Source: Opitutaceae bacterium (GTDB taxonomy: Bacteria > Verrucomicrobiota > Verrucomicrobiia > Opitutales > Opitutaceae). From it: 54,210 nt of DNA. The stretch lies in assembly GCA_947474995.1 (NCBI GenBank), contig CANJNJ010000012.1, positions 1-54,210 of the forward strand, read 5' to 3'. Below are positions 45,016 to 53,230 of the stretch, one piece after another. Each line of letters opens with the position of its first letter. Position 1 is the first letter of the stretch. The position numbers were made by a program, and so were the translations under genes. The notes below the pieces were generated by a model. The model made no database searches and was not told the origin of the DNA. It worked only from the letters and a program-made list of their open reading frames with translations.

Positions 45016-45339
45016 GGATTGAATCATTTCGGTTTTGGCGCCGGGTCTTGCCGCAGCCAGCAATAACAATGAAACCTGCCAGTTCGCCCGGTTCCCCGCA
45101 ATGAGAACTTGCGGCCCATTCTGAAAGAGGGTCTCGGCGCCCGAAGCTCACCGCAATCACCCTTTTCGTGCAGATTTTTCGTCACGGAGCACGCAGAACA
45201 CGGGCCCAGCGTTCACCGAGCCAAACCCGCTGTCCTGCGCAGTGGCCTCAGTGGCGCCTGCCTTGGCTTGATTCCGGGGTGCTAACCTCGGTTCGGATTC
45301 TTCATGTCTGCGCCGAATTTCTGGAGGGCCGAGCCCCGT
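45016..45339. other. Gap between LolA-like gene and guaA
   Basis: About 320 bases. The only structure I see is a half copy of the GGGCCGAG repeat close to 45325, next to the guaA stop. The promoter of the LolA-like gene should be here, but I cannot place it. Confidence 0.4.
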
Positions 45340-46878
45340 CTACTCCCATTCAATCGTCGCGGGCGGCTTGGAGCTGATGTCGAAGACCACGCGGCCCACC
45401 CCGCGGACTTCGTTGGTAATCCGGCTGGAGACCTTTTGCAGCAACGCGTGCGGCAGCTTGGCCCAGTCCGCGGTCATGGCGTCGATGCTCTCGACCACGC
45501 GGATCGCGATGACGTAATCGTAGGTACGCTCGTCGCCAAACACGCCGACCGTTTTCACGGGCAGGAAGACGCAGAACGACTGCCACACCTTGTAGTAATA
45601 GCCCGACGCCATCATTTCCTCGTGCAGGACCGCGTCGGCGTTGCGGAGAATTTCGAGCTTATCCTTCGTGATGTCACCCATCACGCGCACGCCCAAACCC
45701 GGGCCCGGGAACGGTTGCCGCCAGACGACTTCGCGGGGCAGGCCCAGCGCGCTGCCCACCTTGCGCACCTCGTCCTTGAACAACTCGCGCAACGGTTCAA
45801 CCAGCTTGAGTTTCATCCGCGCCGGCAAGCCGCCAACGTTGTGATGGGTCTTGATGAGCGACGCCGGATTGTTGCCGATCGATACGCTCTCGATGACGTC
45901 GGGATAGAGCGTCCCTTGCCCCAGAAATTCCGTGTGACCGATAGACTTGATCGATTTCTCGAAGATCTCGACGAACGTCCGCCCGATGATTTTGCGCTTC
46001 TGCTCGGGCTCGCTCACGCCCTTGAGCCGCCGCAGGAACAAGCCCGACGCGTCGACCACCCGGAGGTCGATCTTGAAGTTACGCTGGTAGAGCTGCTCGA
46101 CGAGCGTGCGCTCGTTTTTGCGCAGGAGACCGTTGTCGACAAAGACGCACGTGAGCTGGCGGCCAATGGCCTTGTGCAGCAGCGCCGCGGCCACCGAGGA
46201 ATCAACGCCGCCCGACAAGCCAAGAATGACGCGGCCCTTGCCGACCTGCGCGCGGAGCTTTTCGATCGCGTGCGTGATGAAGTCGCGCGTGGTCCAGTCC
46301 TGCTTGGCGCCGCAGACACCGATCAGGAAGTTGCGAATCATGTCCACGCCGCGCTCGGTGTGGAATACCTCCGGGTGAAACTGGATGCCGTAGAACCGGC
46401 GCGTGGCGTCCTCGACTGCCGCGTAGGGCGAGTTTTCCGTCGTGCCAATGGCCCGGAACCCGGGCGGGAGGCGGGTGAGTTTGTCGCCGTGGGAATTCCA
46501 CACGCGCAATTTCCGCGGCAGGCCGGCGAACAACTTGCCCGGCCGGCGGATCGTGAGGACGCCGTGGCCGTATTCCCGCTCCTTGCTATGCTCGACGTCG
46601 CCGGCGAGGAAATGCCCCATCAATTGGACACCGTAACAAATGCCGAGAATCGGCACGCCCAGTTCAAAGATGGCCTTATCCGGGTGCGGGGCCTTGCGGG
46701 CGTAAACGCTTTGCGGGCCGCCCGAGAGGATGATGCCGACCACGTTATCCGCCCGGAGGGTCGCCGCGGGCGTCGAGTAGTGGTAGATTTTCGAGTAGAC
46801 TTGGCACTCGCGAATCCGCCGCGCGATGACCTGCGTAAGTTGCGAGCCAAAGTCGAGGACGGCGATGGTTTGTGGCAT
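45340..46878 (-). CDS. guaA: GMP synthase (glutamine-hydrolysing)
   Basis: A 512-residue enzyme that turns XMP into GMP. The glutaminase domain has C81 in [11 protein letters not shown] and H168/E170 in [11 protein letters not shown]. The ATP-pyrophosphatase domain has the P-loop GLSGGVDSS at 220-228. The C-terminal dimerisation domain ends IEWE as usual. The start is the ATG at 46878 ([16 protein letters not shown]); the longer frame is not family-like. Confidence 0.98.
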   Translation of the reverse strand: MPQTIAVLDFGSQLTQVIARRIRECQVYSKIYHYSTPAATLRADNVVGIILSGGPQSVYARKAPHPDKAIFELGVPILGICYGVQLMGHFLAGDVEHSKEREYGHGVLTIRRPGKLFAGLPRKLRVWNSHGDKLTRLPPGFRAIGTTENSPYAAVEDATRRFYGIQFHPEVFHTERGVDMIRNFLIGVCGAKQDWTTRDFITHAIEKLRAQVGKGRVILGLSGGVDSSVAAALLHKAIGRQLTCVFVDNGLLRKNERTLVEQLYQRNFKIDLRVVDASGLFLRRLKGVSEPEQKRKIIGRTFVEIFEKSIKSIGHTEFLGQGTLYPDVIESVSIGNNPASLIKTHHNVGGLPARMKLKLVEPLRELFKDEVRKVGSALGLPREVVWRQPFPGPGLGVRVMGDITKDKLEILRNADAVLHEEMMASGYYYKVWQSFCVFLPVKTVGVFGDERTYDYVIAIRVVESIDAMTADWAKLPHALLQKVSSRITNEVRGVGRVVFDISSKPPATIEWE

Positions 46879-46963
46879 GGTGTGCGACTGGGGAAAACGG
46901 TGAGCACACGCCAAGCCACGCGGCTCGGCAAGTGCGATTCTTGGCGACCGTGCGCACTTTGCT

Positions 46964-47026
46964 CGTAGTTCCGCCTTGAGGCGGAAGGTCGCGTCTGGTT
47001 GGCGAACCGTCTGAAGGCGGGACTAC
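46964..47026. repeat. CCGCCTTnAGGCGGAA inverted repeat, second copy
   Basis: GTAGTTCCGCCTTGAGGCGG (from 46966) faces CGTCTGAAGGCGGGACTAC (to 47026). It is the same family as 29722-29784 and lies between guaA and the alcohol dehydrogenase gene. Confidence 0.75.
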
Positions 47027-47051
47027 CCACTCCGCGCGCGGCCCGGTTTTC

Positions 47052-48212
47052 CTACCACGCAGCGCGATAGAGCGCGACAATCTCGGCCGCCGTCGGCACG
47101 ACCGGATTATTCTGTGGACTCCCGGACGCCAGGGCATCGCCGGCCATCTTTTCGAGCAGACCGAGGAATTTTGCCTCTTGCATGCGCGGATCGTCCCGCA
47201 AGCGGGGAATCTTGAGCCGCTGGTTTAACGCCTCGAGCCCGGCGACGAGCGCATCGGCCGCCGTCGCGTCAGAATCAGCCGCACCGGCCCAACCCATCGT
47301 GCGGGCCACGATCGCATAACGGCCGGTGGCGCCCGGCAGCGAGAAACGCGTGACCGTGGGCAGAAGCATGGCGTTGGAAATGCCGTGGGGGACGTGGAAC
47401 AGCGCGCCGAGCGGCCGGCTCATGCCGTGCACGAGGCAAACGCTGCTGTTGGCGAACGCCATGCCGCCTTGTGCCGCCGCGATCATCATGCCCTCGCGCG
47501 CGACGCGGTTAGCCGGTTCCCGCCACGCCGTCTCGAGGTATCGACCGACCAGCCCGATGCCGGCAAGGGCGAGCGGATCGGTCATGGCGTTGGCGAGCCG
47601 CGACACGTAAGCCTCGATGCCGTGGGTCAACGTGTCGACCCCGACCGCGGCGGTCAGCCCGGGCGGCATGGAAAGCGAGAGCTCGAAATCAACCAGCGCG
47701 ACGGTGGGGACCAAGTGGGCGTCCATGATCAACATCTTCACGTCGTTCACCGTGTCGGTAATCACCGTGGCCTTGGTCACTTCGCTGCCCGTGCCGGCGG
47801 TGGTGGGAATGGCGATCAAGGGTGCTCCCGCCCGCGGCACCTTGTTCCGCCCCATGTACTGACTGAGCGGCAGCGGATTCGCGGAGAGCATCGAGATCGC
47901 CTTGGCGCAATCGATCGGACTGCCACCTCCGAGGGCGACGACCGCCTCCGCGCGAAAGTCCTTAAACCGCGCGAGCCCATCGAGCACATTCTGCTCCGTC
48001 GGATCGGGCTGTACCCCGGAGAAGACCTCCACCGCCAGATTCGCCGCCCGCAGGTCCGTCACCACCCGCGGCAACAACGCCGAGCGCGCGATGAAGTCAT
48101 CGGTGACGAGCAACACCCGCCCCACCCGCAGTCGCTGCAATTGCGCCGCCAATTCCCCTACCGCGCCAGCGCCGGAGATTATGGTGGCGGGGATATTAAA
48201 ATTGGAGCGCAT
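47052..48212 (-). CDS. Iron-containing alcohol dehydrogenase
   Basis: A 386-residue group III NAD(P)-dependent dehydrogenase. The nucleotide site is VVALGGGSPIDCAKAIS and PTTAGTGSEVTKATVI. The metal ligands are in GVDTLTHGIEAYVS and CLVHGMSRPLGALFHVPHGI. The substrate cannot be told from sequence. The start is the ATG at 48212 (MRSNFNIPATIISG). It is transcribed away from gltA. Confidence 0.93.
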   Translation of the reverse strand: MRSNFNIPATIISGAGAVGELAAQLQRLRVGRVLLVTDDFIARSALLPRVVTDLRAANLAVEVFSGVQPDPTEQNVLDGLARFKDFRAEAVVALGGGSPIDCAKAISMLSANPLPLSQYMGRNKVPRAGAPLIAIPTTAGTGSEVTKATVITDTVNDVKMLIMDAHLVPTVALVDFELSLSMPPGLTAAVGVDTLTHGIEAYVSRLANAMTDPLALAGIGLVGRYLETAWREPANRVAREGMMIAAAQGGMAFANSSVCLVHGMSRPLGALFHVPHGISNAMLLPTVTRFSLPGATGRYAIVARTMGWAGAADSDATAADALVAGLEALNQRLKIPRLRDDPRMQEAKFLGLLEKMAGDALASGSPQNNPVVPTAAEIVALYRAAW

Positions 48213-48713
48213 AGAAAGGTGGACTTGTGCAGTTGAAAGCGGTGAACGCCGGGGCGAAATCGCTCGGTTGGGACTGGGTTCGAGGCAAACGGATCCGTGA
48301 CTCCCGTTTCGCGGTCTACCCCGCATTTAACTTATGGCCTGCCCTGGCTTTCAACCTTCAACTCTCAACTGAATTTTTCCGGCTTAGCGGCTGTCAGGAA
48401 CTTTAACCCATTCCGCAACGGTCATTCTACTGGGGACACTGCGCCCTCGCCGCGTGAAAATGAGAAAACCGCGACGAGGGCGTCGCGGCCCCCACTGAAC
48501 GCTGCCCGAGAGTCCCTGACCGCCTCTAGGCGGACGGACGGACGCGGGTTTCAGGAGGTAGAGGCGAGGGGTTTCTGACTCCCGGTCGCTTATCAGGTCA
48601 GCTGCAGTTTGCCTAACGTCTTTGGCGCTGCGGGCTTATTCCCGCCGGGCAGGGCTGGATCGCTGGCGTCTTTTCTTTGCAAGCGGCAAAGATTCAGATT
48701 CTTTGCTGGAATC
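48213..48713. other. Intergenic region between divergent genes
   Basis: About 500 bases upstream of both the alcohol dehydrogenase and gltA genes. It contains an inverted repeat (48432-48493), listed separately. No gene was recognised and I cannot place the promoters. Confidence 0.5.
48432..48493. repeat. GGGGnCACTGCGCCCTCGCCGCG-type inverted repeat
   Basis: GCGCCCTCGCCGCG (48441-48454) pairs with CGCGACGAGGGCGTCGCG (from 48470), and GGGG and CCCC close the unit. It is another kind of intergenic palindromic repeat, in the gltA upstream region. Confidence 0.65.
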
Positions 48714-50012
48714 ATGGCTAAGACTGCGCTGCTGAAACTGGACGAAAAGGAATACCCCTTGCCGATTATGCAGGGCACCGAGGGCGAACTGGCAATCGAC
48801 ACCCGCACGCTGCGCGCCACCACCGGCCACATCGCCTACGACCAGGGTTACGGCAATACCGGTTCCTGCGAGAGTCGCATCACGTTTCTCGACGGCGACA
48901 ATGGCATCCTCCGGCACCGGGGCTATCCGATTGACCAACTGGCGAACCACAGTGATTTCGTCGAAACCGCCTACCTCATCATCTATGGCGAGCTGCCCAG
49001 CGCGGAGCAGCGGAAGGAATTCGGCCTGCGCCTGCGGAAAAACGCCGCGGTCGAGACGCAGATGCAGAAGATTCTCGAGGGTTTCCCCACCAGTGCTTCG
49101 CCCATGGCGATGCTCTCGGCGATGGTGAGCGCGCTGCCGGCCTATTATCCGGATCTGGCGACCAATAATTTCGAAAAAGACCTGAAGAATTTCGATCTGA
49201 CCGCGGCAATCGGAATCTCCAAAATCCGGACGATGGTCGCGATGATTTACCGGTATCAGCGCGGCCTGCCGTTCATCTTTCCCAAGCAGGAATTGCCGTT
49301 CTGCGACAATTTTCTGCACATGATGTTCTCGGAGCCGTACCAGGAGCACCTGTCGCTGCCCGAGGTCTCGAAGGCCCTCAACCTGGTGCTCCTCCTTCAC
49401 GCCGATCACGAGCAGAACTGCTCCACCTCGACGGTGCGCATGGTTGGGTCGAGTGCCGCGAATCTCTTCACGTCCATTTCGGCCGGCATCTGTGCTTTGT
49501 CGGGCCCGCTCCACGGCGGGGCCAATGTGGCGGTGATGCAAATGCTGCAGTCGATTCACGACGAGGGTGATGATGGCACCCGCTTCATCGCGGCGGCCAA
49601 GTCGGGCAGCAAGAGCAACCGCCTGATGGGCTTTGGCCACGCGGTGTATCGCAACTTCGATCCCCGGGCGAAAATCATCGGGCAGGCGTGCGACACGGTG
49701 CTGCAGCGCCTCGGGATTAATGACCCGTTGCTCGCGATCGCGAAGAACCTCGAGCAGGCGGCGCTGAAAGATGATTATTTCGTCTCGCGGAAGCTTTATC
49801 CCAACGTGGATTTCTATTCCGGCATCATCATGCGGGCTATCGGGATTCCGATGAACATGTTCACGACGATGTTCGCGATCGGCCGGGTGCCCGGCTACAT
49901 CGCCAACTGGCACGAAGTCGCGTCGAATCCCAAGGGCCGCATCTATCGCCCGCGGCAGATTTATGTCGGCCCGGTCAAGCGCGACTACGTGCCGATGGCG
50001 GAGCGGAAGTAA
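48714..50012 (+). CDS. gltA: Citrate synthase
   Basis: A 432-residue type II citrate synthase of the TCA cycle. The catalytic and binding residues are visible: H232 (LLHADHEQN), H267 ([12 protein letters not shown]), H309 ([13 protein letters not shown]) and D366 (NVDFYSG), at the spacing of the E. coli enzyme. It starts [18 protein letters not shown] and has a beta-rich N-terminal domain as in Gram-negative forms. It stands alone and is followed by a GTAGCGCCGGT repeat. Confidence 0.97.
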   Translation: MAKTALLKLDEKEYPLPIMQGTEGELAIDTRTLRATTGHIAYDQGYGNTGSCESRITFLDGDNGILRHRGYPIDQLANHSDFVETAYLIIYGELPSAEQRKEFGLRLRKNAAVETQMQKILEGFPTSASPMAMLSAMVSALPAYYPDLATNNFEKDLKNFDLTAAIGISKIRTMVAMIYRYQRGLPFIFPKQELPFCDNFLHMMFSEPYQEHLSLPEVSKALNLVLLLHADHEQNCSTSTVRMVGSSAANLFTSISAGICALSGPLHGGANVAVMQMLQSIHDEGDDGTRFIAAAKSGSKSNRLMGFGHAVYRNFDPRAKIIGQACDTVLQRLGINDPLLAIAKNLEQAALKDDYFVSRKLYPNVDFYSGIIMRAIGIPMNMFTTMFAIGRVPGYIANWHEVASNPKGRIYRPRQIYVGPVKRDYVPMAERK

Positions 50013-50023
50013 GAGGGCCCGAG

Positions 50024-50046
50024 GTAGCGCCGGTCTCCGACCGGCG
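50024..50046. repeat. GTAGCGCCGGT repeat after gltA
   Basis: GTAGCGCCGGT then CTCCG then ACCGGCG forms a stem of CGCCGGT with ACCGGCG. It is the same family as 26871-26893 and the palindrome at 28398-28447. It lies 11 bases after the gltA stop. Confidence 0.75.
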
Positions 50047-50094
50047 TTGGCGTAAGCCGCGAGTATTTCTGCGCACGCGAAGCACCACCTTGAA

Positions 50095-50220
50095 CGGTGG
50101 CGTATGTCGTCGACCATGCCACCGCAAAGGGCTTCATCGCGCTGCAGGTGCACGCGCTGCAGCGTCCCGAGCAGGCCGGATACCGGACGTTTTGGCGCAA
50201 CATTCGGGTTCAGACGGTGG
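50095..50220 (+). pseudogene. DUF1080 domain remnant, C-terminal piece
   Basis: The plus-strand reading VVDHATAKGFIALQVHALQR then FWRNIRVQTV matches the C-terminal end of DUF1080 (3-keto-disaccharide hydrolase-type) proteins, where 'GFIALQVHG' and 'WRNIRI' are the last conserved blocks. Nothing upstream in this frame belongs to the domain, so only about 40 residues remain. Confidence 0.7.
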
Positions 50221-50287
50221 GACCTTCAGGCGTCTCCCGCCGCGGCCATCGACGTGCGAAACATGATCCCCCAATGGGCTCGCCGCA

Positions 50288-50635
50288 GCTGAGCGGGCCC
50301 AGGGCGGGCGGCTGGCTTGGGATGGCAAGACGACCAAAGGTTGGCGGGGCGCTTTCAGGAAGGCGTTTCCAGCGTCGACCTGGAAGATCGTGGACGGCGA
50401 ACTTGCCCTGTCTGAAACGGGCGGCGAGGAGGCCCACGGCGGCGGTGACATCGTGACGGAGGAGGAATTCTCGGCCTTTGAATTTCAGGTCGAATTCAAG
50501 CTGCCGCCCGGCGGCAACAGCGGCGTCAAATATTTTGTGAAGGAGGACGCTGGCACGCTCGGGACCGGCGGCTCGGCGGTGGGGCTCGAGTTCCAGCTCT
50601 TGGACGACGAACAGGGGAGCGGAGTTACGCCTTGG
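50288..50635 (+). pseudogene. DUF1080 domain remnant, N-terminal piece
   Basis: The plus-strand frame gives LAAAERAQGGRLAWDGKTTK, GWRGAFRKAFPASTWKIVDG, GGDIVTEEEFSAFEFQVEFK, LPPGGNSGVKYFV and VGLEFQLLDDE, the N-terminal two thirds of a DUF1080 domain. It has no proper start codon or signal peptide. It breaks off where the stop of the convergent membrane-protein gene begins. It lies after, not before, the C-terminal piece, so the two cannot be one simple broken gene. Confidence 0.75.
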
Positions 50636-51338
50636 GCTTTTCCGCGTGGAAGATCTCCTCCTGGGAAAGGCCGGTCAGGGCAGAGAGGCCGTTCAGCAGC
50701 CGCCAGAAAACGATCATCATCGCCGCCATGCTGGGAATGGCGATGACGGGCCAGACCAGGATGTGCATGCGCCCGAGTTCGGCATTGAATTCGGGCGTGC
50801 CGGGCGGGCTTTTCAAGACGTAGAGGGCGAGCGCGAAATTTACCGGGGCGCTGGCGAGGAAGGTGAGCGCGAGCCCCAGGCTGGCGCGACGCAGCAGCCG
50901 GTCGAAGTGTGCGCGCTCGCCGCGGGCGTCGAGGGCGGCATCAATGCGCGCCACATCGAGAATCTGATCGTTGTAGAACAATTCGCGCACGAGCGGCTTC
51001 TTCGTGCGCAAGGAAGCGAGGACGGCGACGCCGATGAGCGTGGGCAGGAGCGCGTCTTTCACGGCAAACCAGATGCCCCCGACCTTGATCAGGGCGAGCC
51101 CGCCGGAGAGGAGGACGCTGACGAAGCCCAGGATCGAGAGAAAGTTGGTCTTCTTGCGCCTGGCGAGGTCGTAGATGCCGTAGCCAATCGGGAAGGCGAG
51201 GGCGACAATCAGCCCGTACAGCGGGCCGAGCCAGCGCTCGCTGCTGAACTTCATCAACACCAGCGTGGGCACGACGATGTTGCACACCAGGTTGATGAGC
51301 GGGTTCTCTTTTTTCGCGGGCGGTTTCGGCTGGGTCAT
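50625..51338 (-). CDS. VC0807-family integral membrane protein
   Basis: A 237-residue inner-membrane protein with about six hydrophobic segments, for example LYGLIVALAFPIGYGIYDLA, FLSILGFVSVLLSGGLALIK, LPTLIGVAVLASL and HILVWPVIAIPSMAAMMIVF. The N-terminus is short and basic (MTQPKPPAKKENPLINLVCN). VC0807-type proteins are of unknown function. The start is the ATG at 51338, which precedes the family sequence. It is divergent from pdxJ with 54 bases between the starts, so the two share a promoter region. Confidence 0.8.
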   Translation of the reverse strand: MTQPKPPAKKENPLINLVCNIVVPTLVLMKFSSERWLGPLYGLIVALAFPIGYGIYDLARRKKTNFLSILGFVSVLLSGGLALIKVGGIWFAVKDALLPTLIGVAVLASLRTKKPLVRELFYNDQILDVARIDAALDARGERAHFDRLLRRASLGLALTFLASAPVNFALALYVLKSPPGTPEFNAELGRMHILVWPVIAIPSMAAMMIVFWRLLNGLSALTGLSQEEIFHAEKPKA

Positions 51339-51392
51339 TTCGCTTTTGCCAGTGAGGCTCGCAGAGCCTTTGCTCGCGTCAAACCTCCGTCC

Positions 51393-52145
51393 ATGATTCT
51401 TCTCGGCGTTAATATTGATCACTGTGCCACGCTGCGCCAAGCGCGCTATCGCGATGCCGCGGAGACCCATGGCGGCGCCGTGGAACCAGACCCGGTGGCG
51501 TTTGCCCTGACAGCGGAACGGGCGGGCGCCGATGGCATCACGGTTCACTTGCGGGAAGATCGCCGGCATATCCAGGAACAGGACGTCTGGCGGCTGCGCG
51601 AGAGCATCGCGACGCGACTGAACCTCGAGATGGCTTGCACCCCGGCCATGATCGCCTTTGCCCTCAAACTGAAGCCGGAGTACGTCTGTGTGGTGCCCGA
51701 GGGTCGCCAGGAAGTGACCACGGAGGGCGGCCTGGACGTGGTGGCCAACCGGAAGCGGGTGGCCGACTGCATCGCGGCGATGACCGGCGCCGGCATCAAG
51801 ACGAGTCTCTTCATCGACCCGGATGCCGCCCAGATTGAACTGGCCGCCGAACTCGGCGCGCCGTTTGTGGAATTGCACACGGGCGCCTATGCCCACGCCT
51901 ATTACACGCGGAAACGCGCCGCGGAATTCAAGCGGTTACGGGTGGGCGCGAAACGTGCCCACGGCTTGAAATTGTTCGTCAACGCGGGGCATGGCATCAA
52001 CTACGTCAACATTGCGGAGGTGCGGACGCTGCCTCACCTCCATGAACTCAACATCGGCCACAGCCTCGTGAGCCGGGCGCTTTTCTGCGGCGCCGCGGAA
52101 GCGGTCCGCGAAATGAAGGGGAAGATGAACGAGGCGGCCAAGTAG
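51393..52145 (+). CDS. pdxJ: Pyridoxine 5'-phosphate synthase
   Basis: A 250-residue TIM-barrel enzyme that makes pyridoxine phosphate, the precursor of vitamin B6. It starts MILLGVNIDHCATLRQARY, then PDPVAFALTAERAGADGITV with HLREDRRHIQ, VPEGRQEVTTEGGLDV, SLFIDPDAAQIELA, VELHTGAYAHAY, VNAGHGINYVN and LNIGHSLVSRALF. All match the family. Its TAG stop lies inside a GTAGCGA repeat. acpS follows, as in E. coli. Confidence 0.97.
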   Translation: MILLGVNIDHCATLRQARYRDAAETHGGAVEPDPVAFALTAERAGADGITVHLREDRRHIQEQDVWRLRESIATRLNLEMACTPAMIAFALKLKPEYVCVVPEGRQEVTTEGGLDVVANRKRVADCIAAMTGAGIKTSLFIDPDAAQIELAAELGAPFVELHTGAYAHAYYTRKRAAEFKRLRVGAKRAHGLKLFVNAGHGINYVNIAEVRTLPHLHELNIGHSLVSRALFCGAAEAVREMKGKMNEAAK

Positions 52146-52258
52146 CGAGTAGTGCGTAGCGGGTAGCGAGCATTCCACTGCAATCGACGGTTCAATTTAT
52201 ATGTCCCCATCCCTTTCGGAGTTTTCCGACTCGCTACTCGCTACCCGCTACTCGCTAC
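52142..52258. repeat. GTAGCGA heptamer inverted repeat after pdxJ
   Basis: The left arm is a run of heptamers, GTAGCGA GTAGTGC then GTAGCGG GTAGCGA, from 52142. The right arm (52230-52258) is the reverse complement, TCGCTAC repeated with one CCGCTAC. The loop is about 60 bases. The left arm supplies the pdxJ stop codon and the right arm ends seven bases before acpS. Confidence 0.85.
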
Positions 52259-52265
52259 TTTCCTC

Positions 52266-52685
52266 ATGACCTTTCAGCTTCCTCCTGGCGGTCTGCTCGT
52301 GGGCCTCGGGGCCGATCTCATCGAGGTCGAGCGCATCCGGGGCGTGATTGAGCGGCACGGGGAGCGGTTTCTCGATCGCATCCTGACCGACGAGGAGAAG
52401 GCCTATTGCTCCTCCATGGGTGCGCCGCACAAGCACATCGCGGCCCGCTTTGCCGCGAAGGAAGCGGTGTCCAAGGCCTTTACCACTGGCATCGGTCAGG
52501 AGCTGGGATGGAAATCCGTCTCGGTTTATCACGGATCGCGCCACGAGCCACTGGTCCGCCTGGACGAGAAAGGCCTGGCGTTGCTGGCGCAGGTGGGCGC
52601 GACGCATGTGCTGCTTACGCTTTCCCACACCGAGTCGCACGCGATGGCGGTGGCCGTTCTGCTGGACAATCGAAAGCGCGGCTGA
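52266..52685 (+). CDS. acpS: Holo-[acyl-carrier-protein] synthase
   Basis: A 139-residue phosphopantetheinyl transferase that activates acyl carrier protein. The magnesium-binding residues are D17 in GLGADLIEVERI and E66 in RFAAKEAVSKAF. GHTHEES-type end sequence is seen as LLTLSHTESHAMAVAVL. It follows pdxJ across the heptamer repeat. Confidence 0.95.
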   Translation: MTFQLPPGGLLVGLGADLIEVERIRGVIERHGERFLDRILTDEEKAYCSSMGAPHKHIAARFAAKEAVSKAFTTGIGQELGWKSVSVYHGSRHEPLVRLDEKGLALLAQVGATHVLLTLSHTESHAMAVAVLLDNRKRG

Positions 52686-52700
52686 GCATTCTGGCGCGAC

Positions 52701-53228
52701 ATGGACGACGATTCCGATCCCTCATCTCCGCCGCCCCGGCCCAAGATGTCCATGACCCCTTCGTGGGTGATGCTCGGGTTTGTGCTGGGGGTGCTCTTTG
52801 TGGTTGCGCTGCCTTTGCGGAAAACTGAGCCGGCGGCCATGGCGCCGGAGCGACTGCTCCAGCCGGTGACGCCACCGGTCCGGCCGCGACCGCTGCAACT
52901 CACGACGATCGAGGGGGTGTTTGCGGAGTGGGGCGCCTTCGCGGTCTGGGAAAACGAAACCACCGAAGTCGCGCTGTGGAACACCGAACTCAACAGCTTC
53001 GTGGACTTCTACGAGGGGCGGCGCTTTGGCGACACGATATTTTTCCGAACCATCCCGGGGCTCACCCGGCGAATTGTCAGCCGGGGCAAGCCGTTGCCGG
53101 AGAATTGTCCGCTCGAGTTCACGGAGACCGAGGAACACTATCGCGAATGGCTCCAGCACGGGAGCAAGGAACAGCCGACCGAGCCGCGCCCATCGCCGGC
53201 CCCGGTTCCGACTCAAGGATCGAAATAA
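52701..53228 (+). CDS. Predicted single-pass membrane protein, unknown function
   Basis: A 175-residue protein with no domain I recognise. Residues 1-20 are Pro/Ser/Asp-rich, residues 22-38 form one membrane segment (VMLGFVLGVLFVVALPL), then a proline-rich linker. The outer part has regular beta-type sequence such as FAVWENETTEVALWNTELNS and RFGDTIFFRTIPGLTRRIV. The tail is again Pro-rich. It is 15 bases after acpS and 2 bases before nnr, so it belongs to the operon. Confidence 0.75.
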   Translation: MDDDSDPSSPPPRPKMSMTPSWVMLGFVLGVLFVVALPLRKTEPAAMAPERLLQPVTPPVRPRPLQLTTIEGVFAEWGAFAVWENETTEVALWNTELNSFVDFYEGRRFGDTIFFRTIPGLTRRIVSRGKPLPENCPLEFTETEEHYREWLQHGSKEQPTEPRPSPAPVPTQGSK

Positions 53229-53230
53229 AA

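Noticed and set aside
45304-46968. Plus-strand frame of 554 residues opposite guaA
   Set aside because: It lies antisense to a complete GMP synthase and has no family features.
48636-50153. Minus-strand frame of 505 residues opposite gltA
   Set aside because: It lies antisense to a complete citrate synthase. The His/Arg-rich product is typical of a shadow frame.
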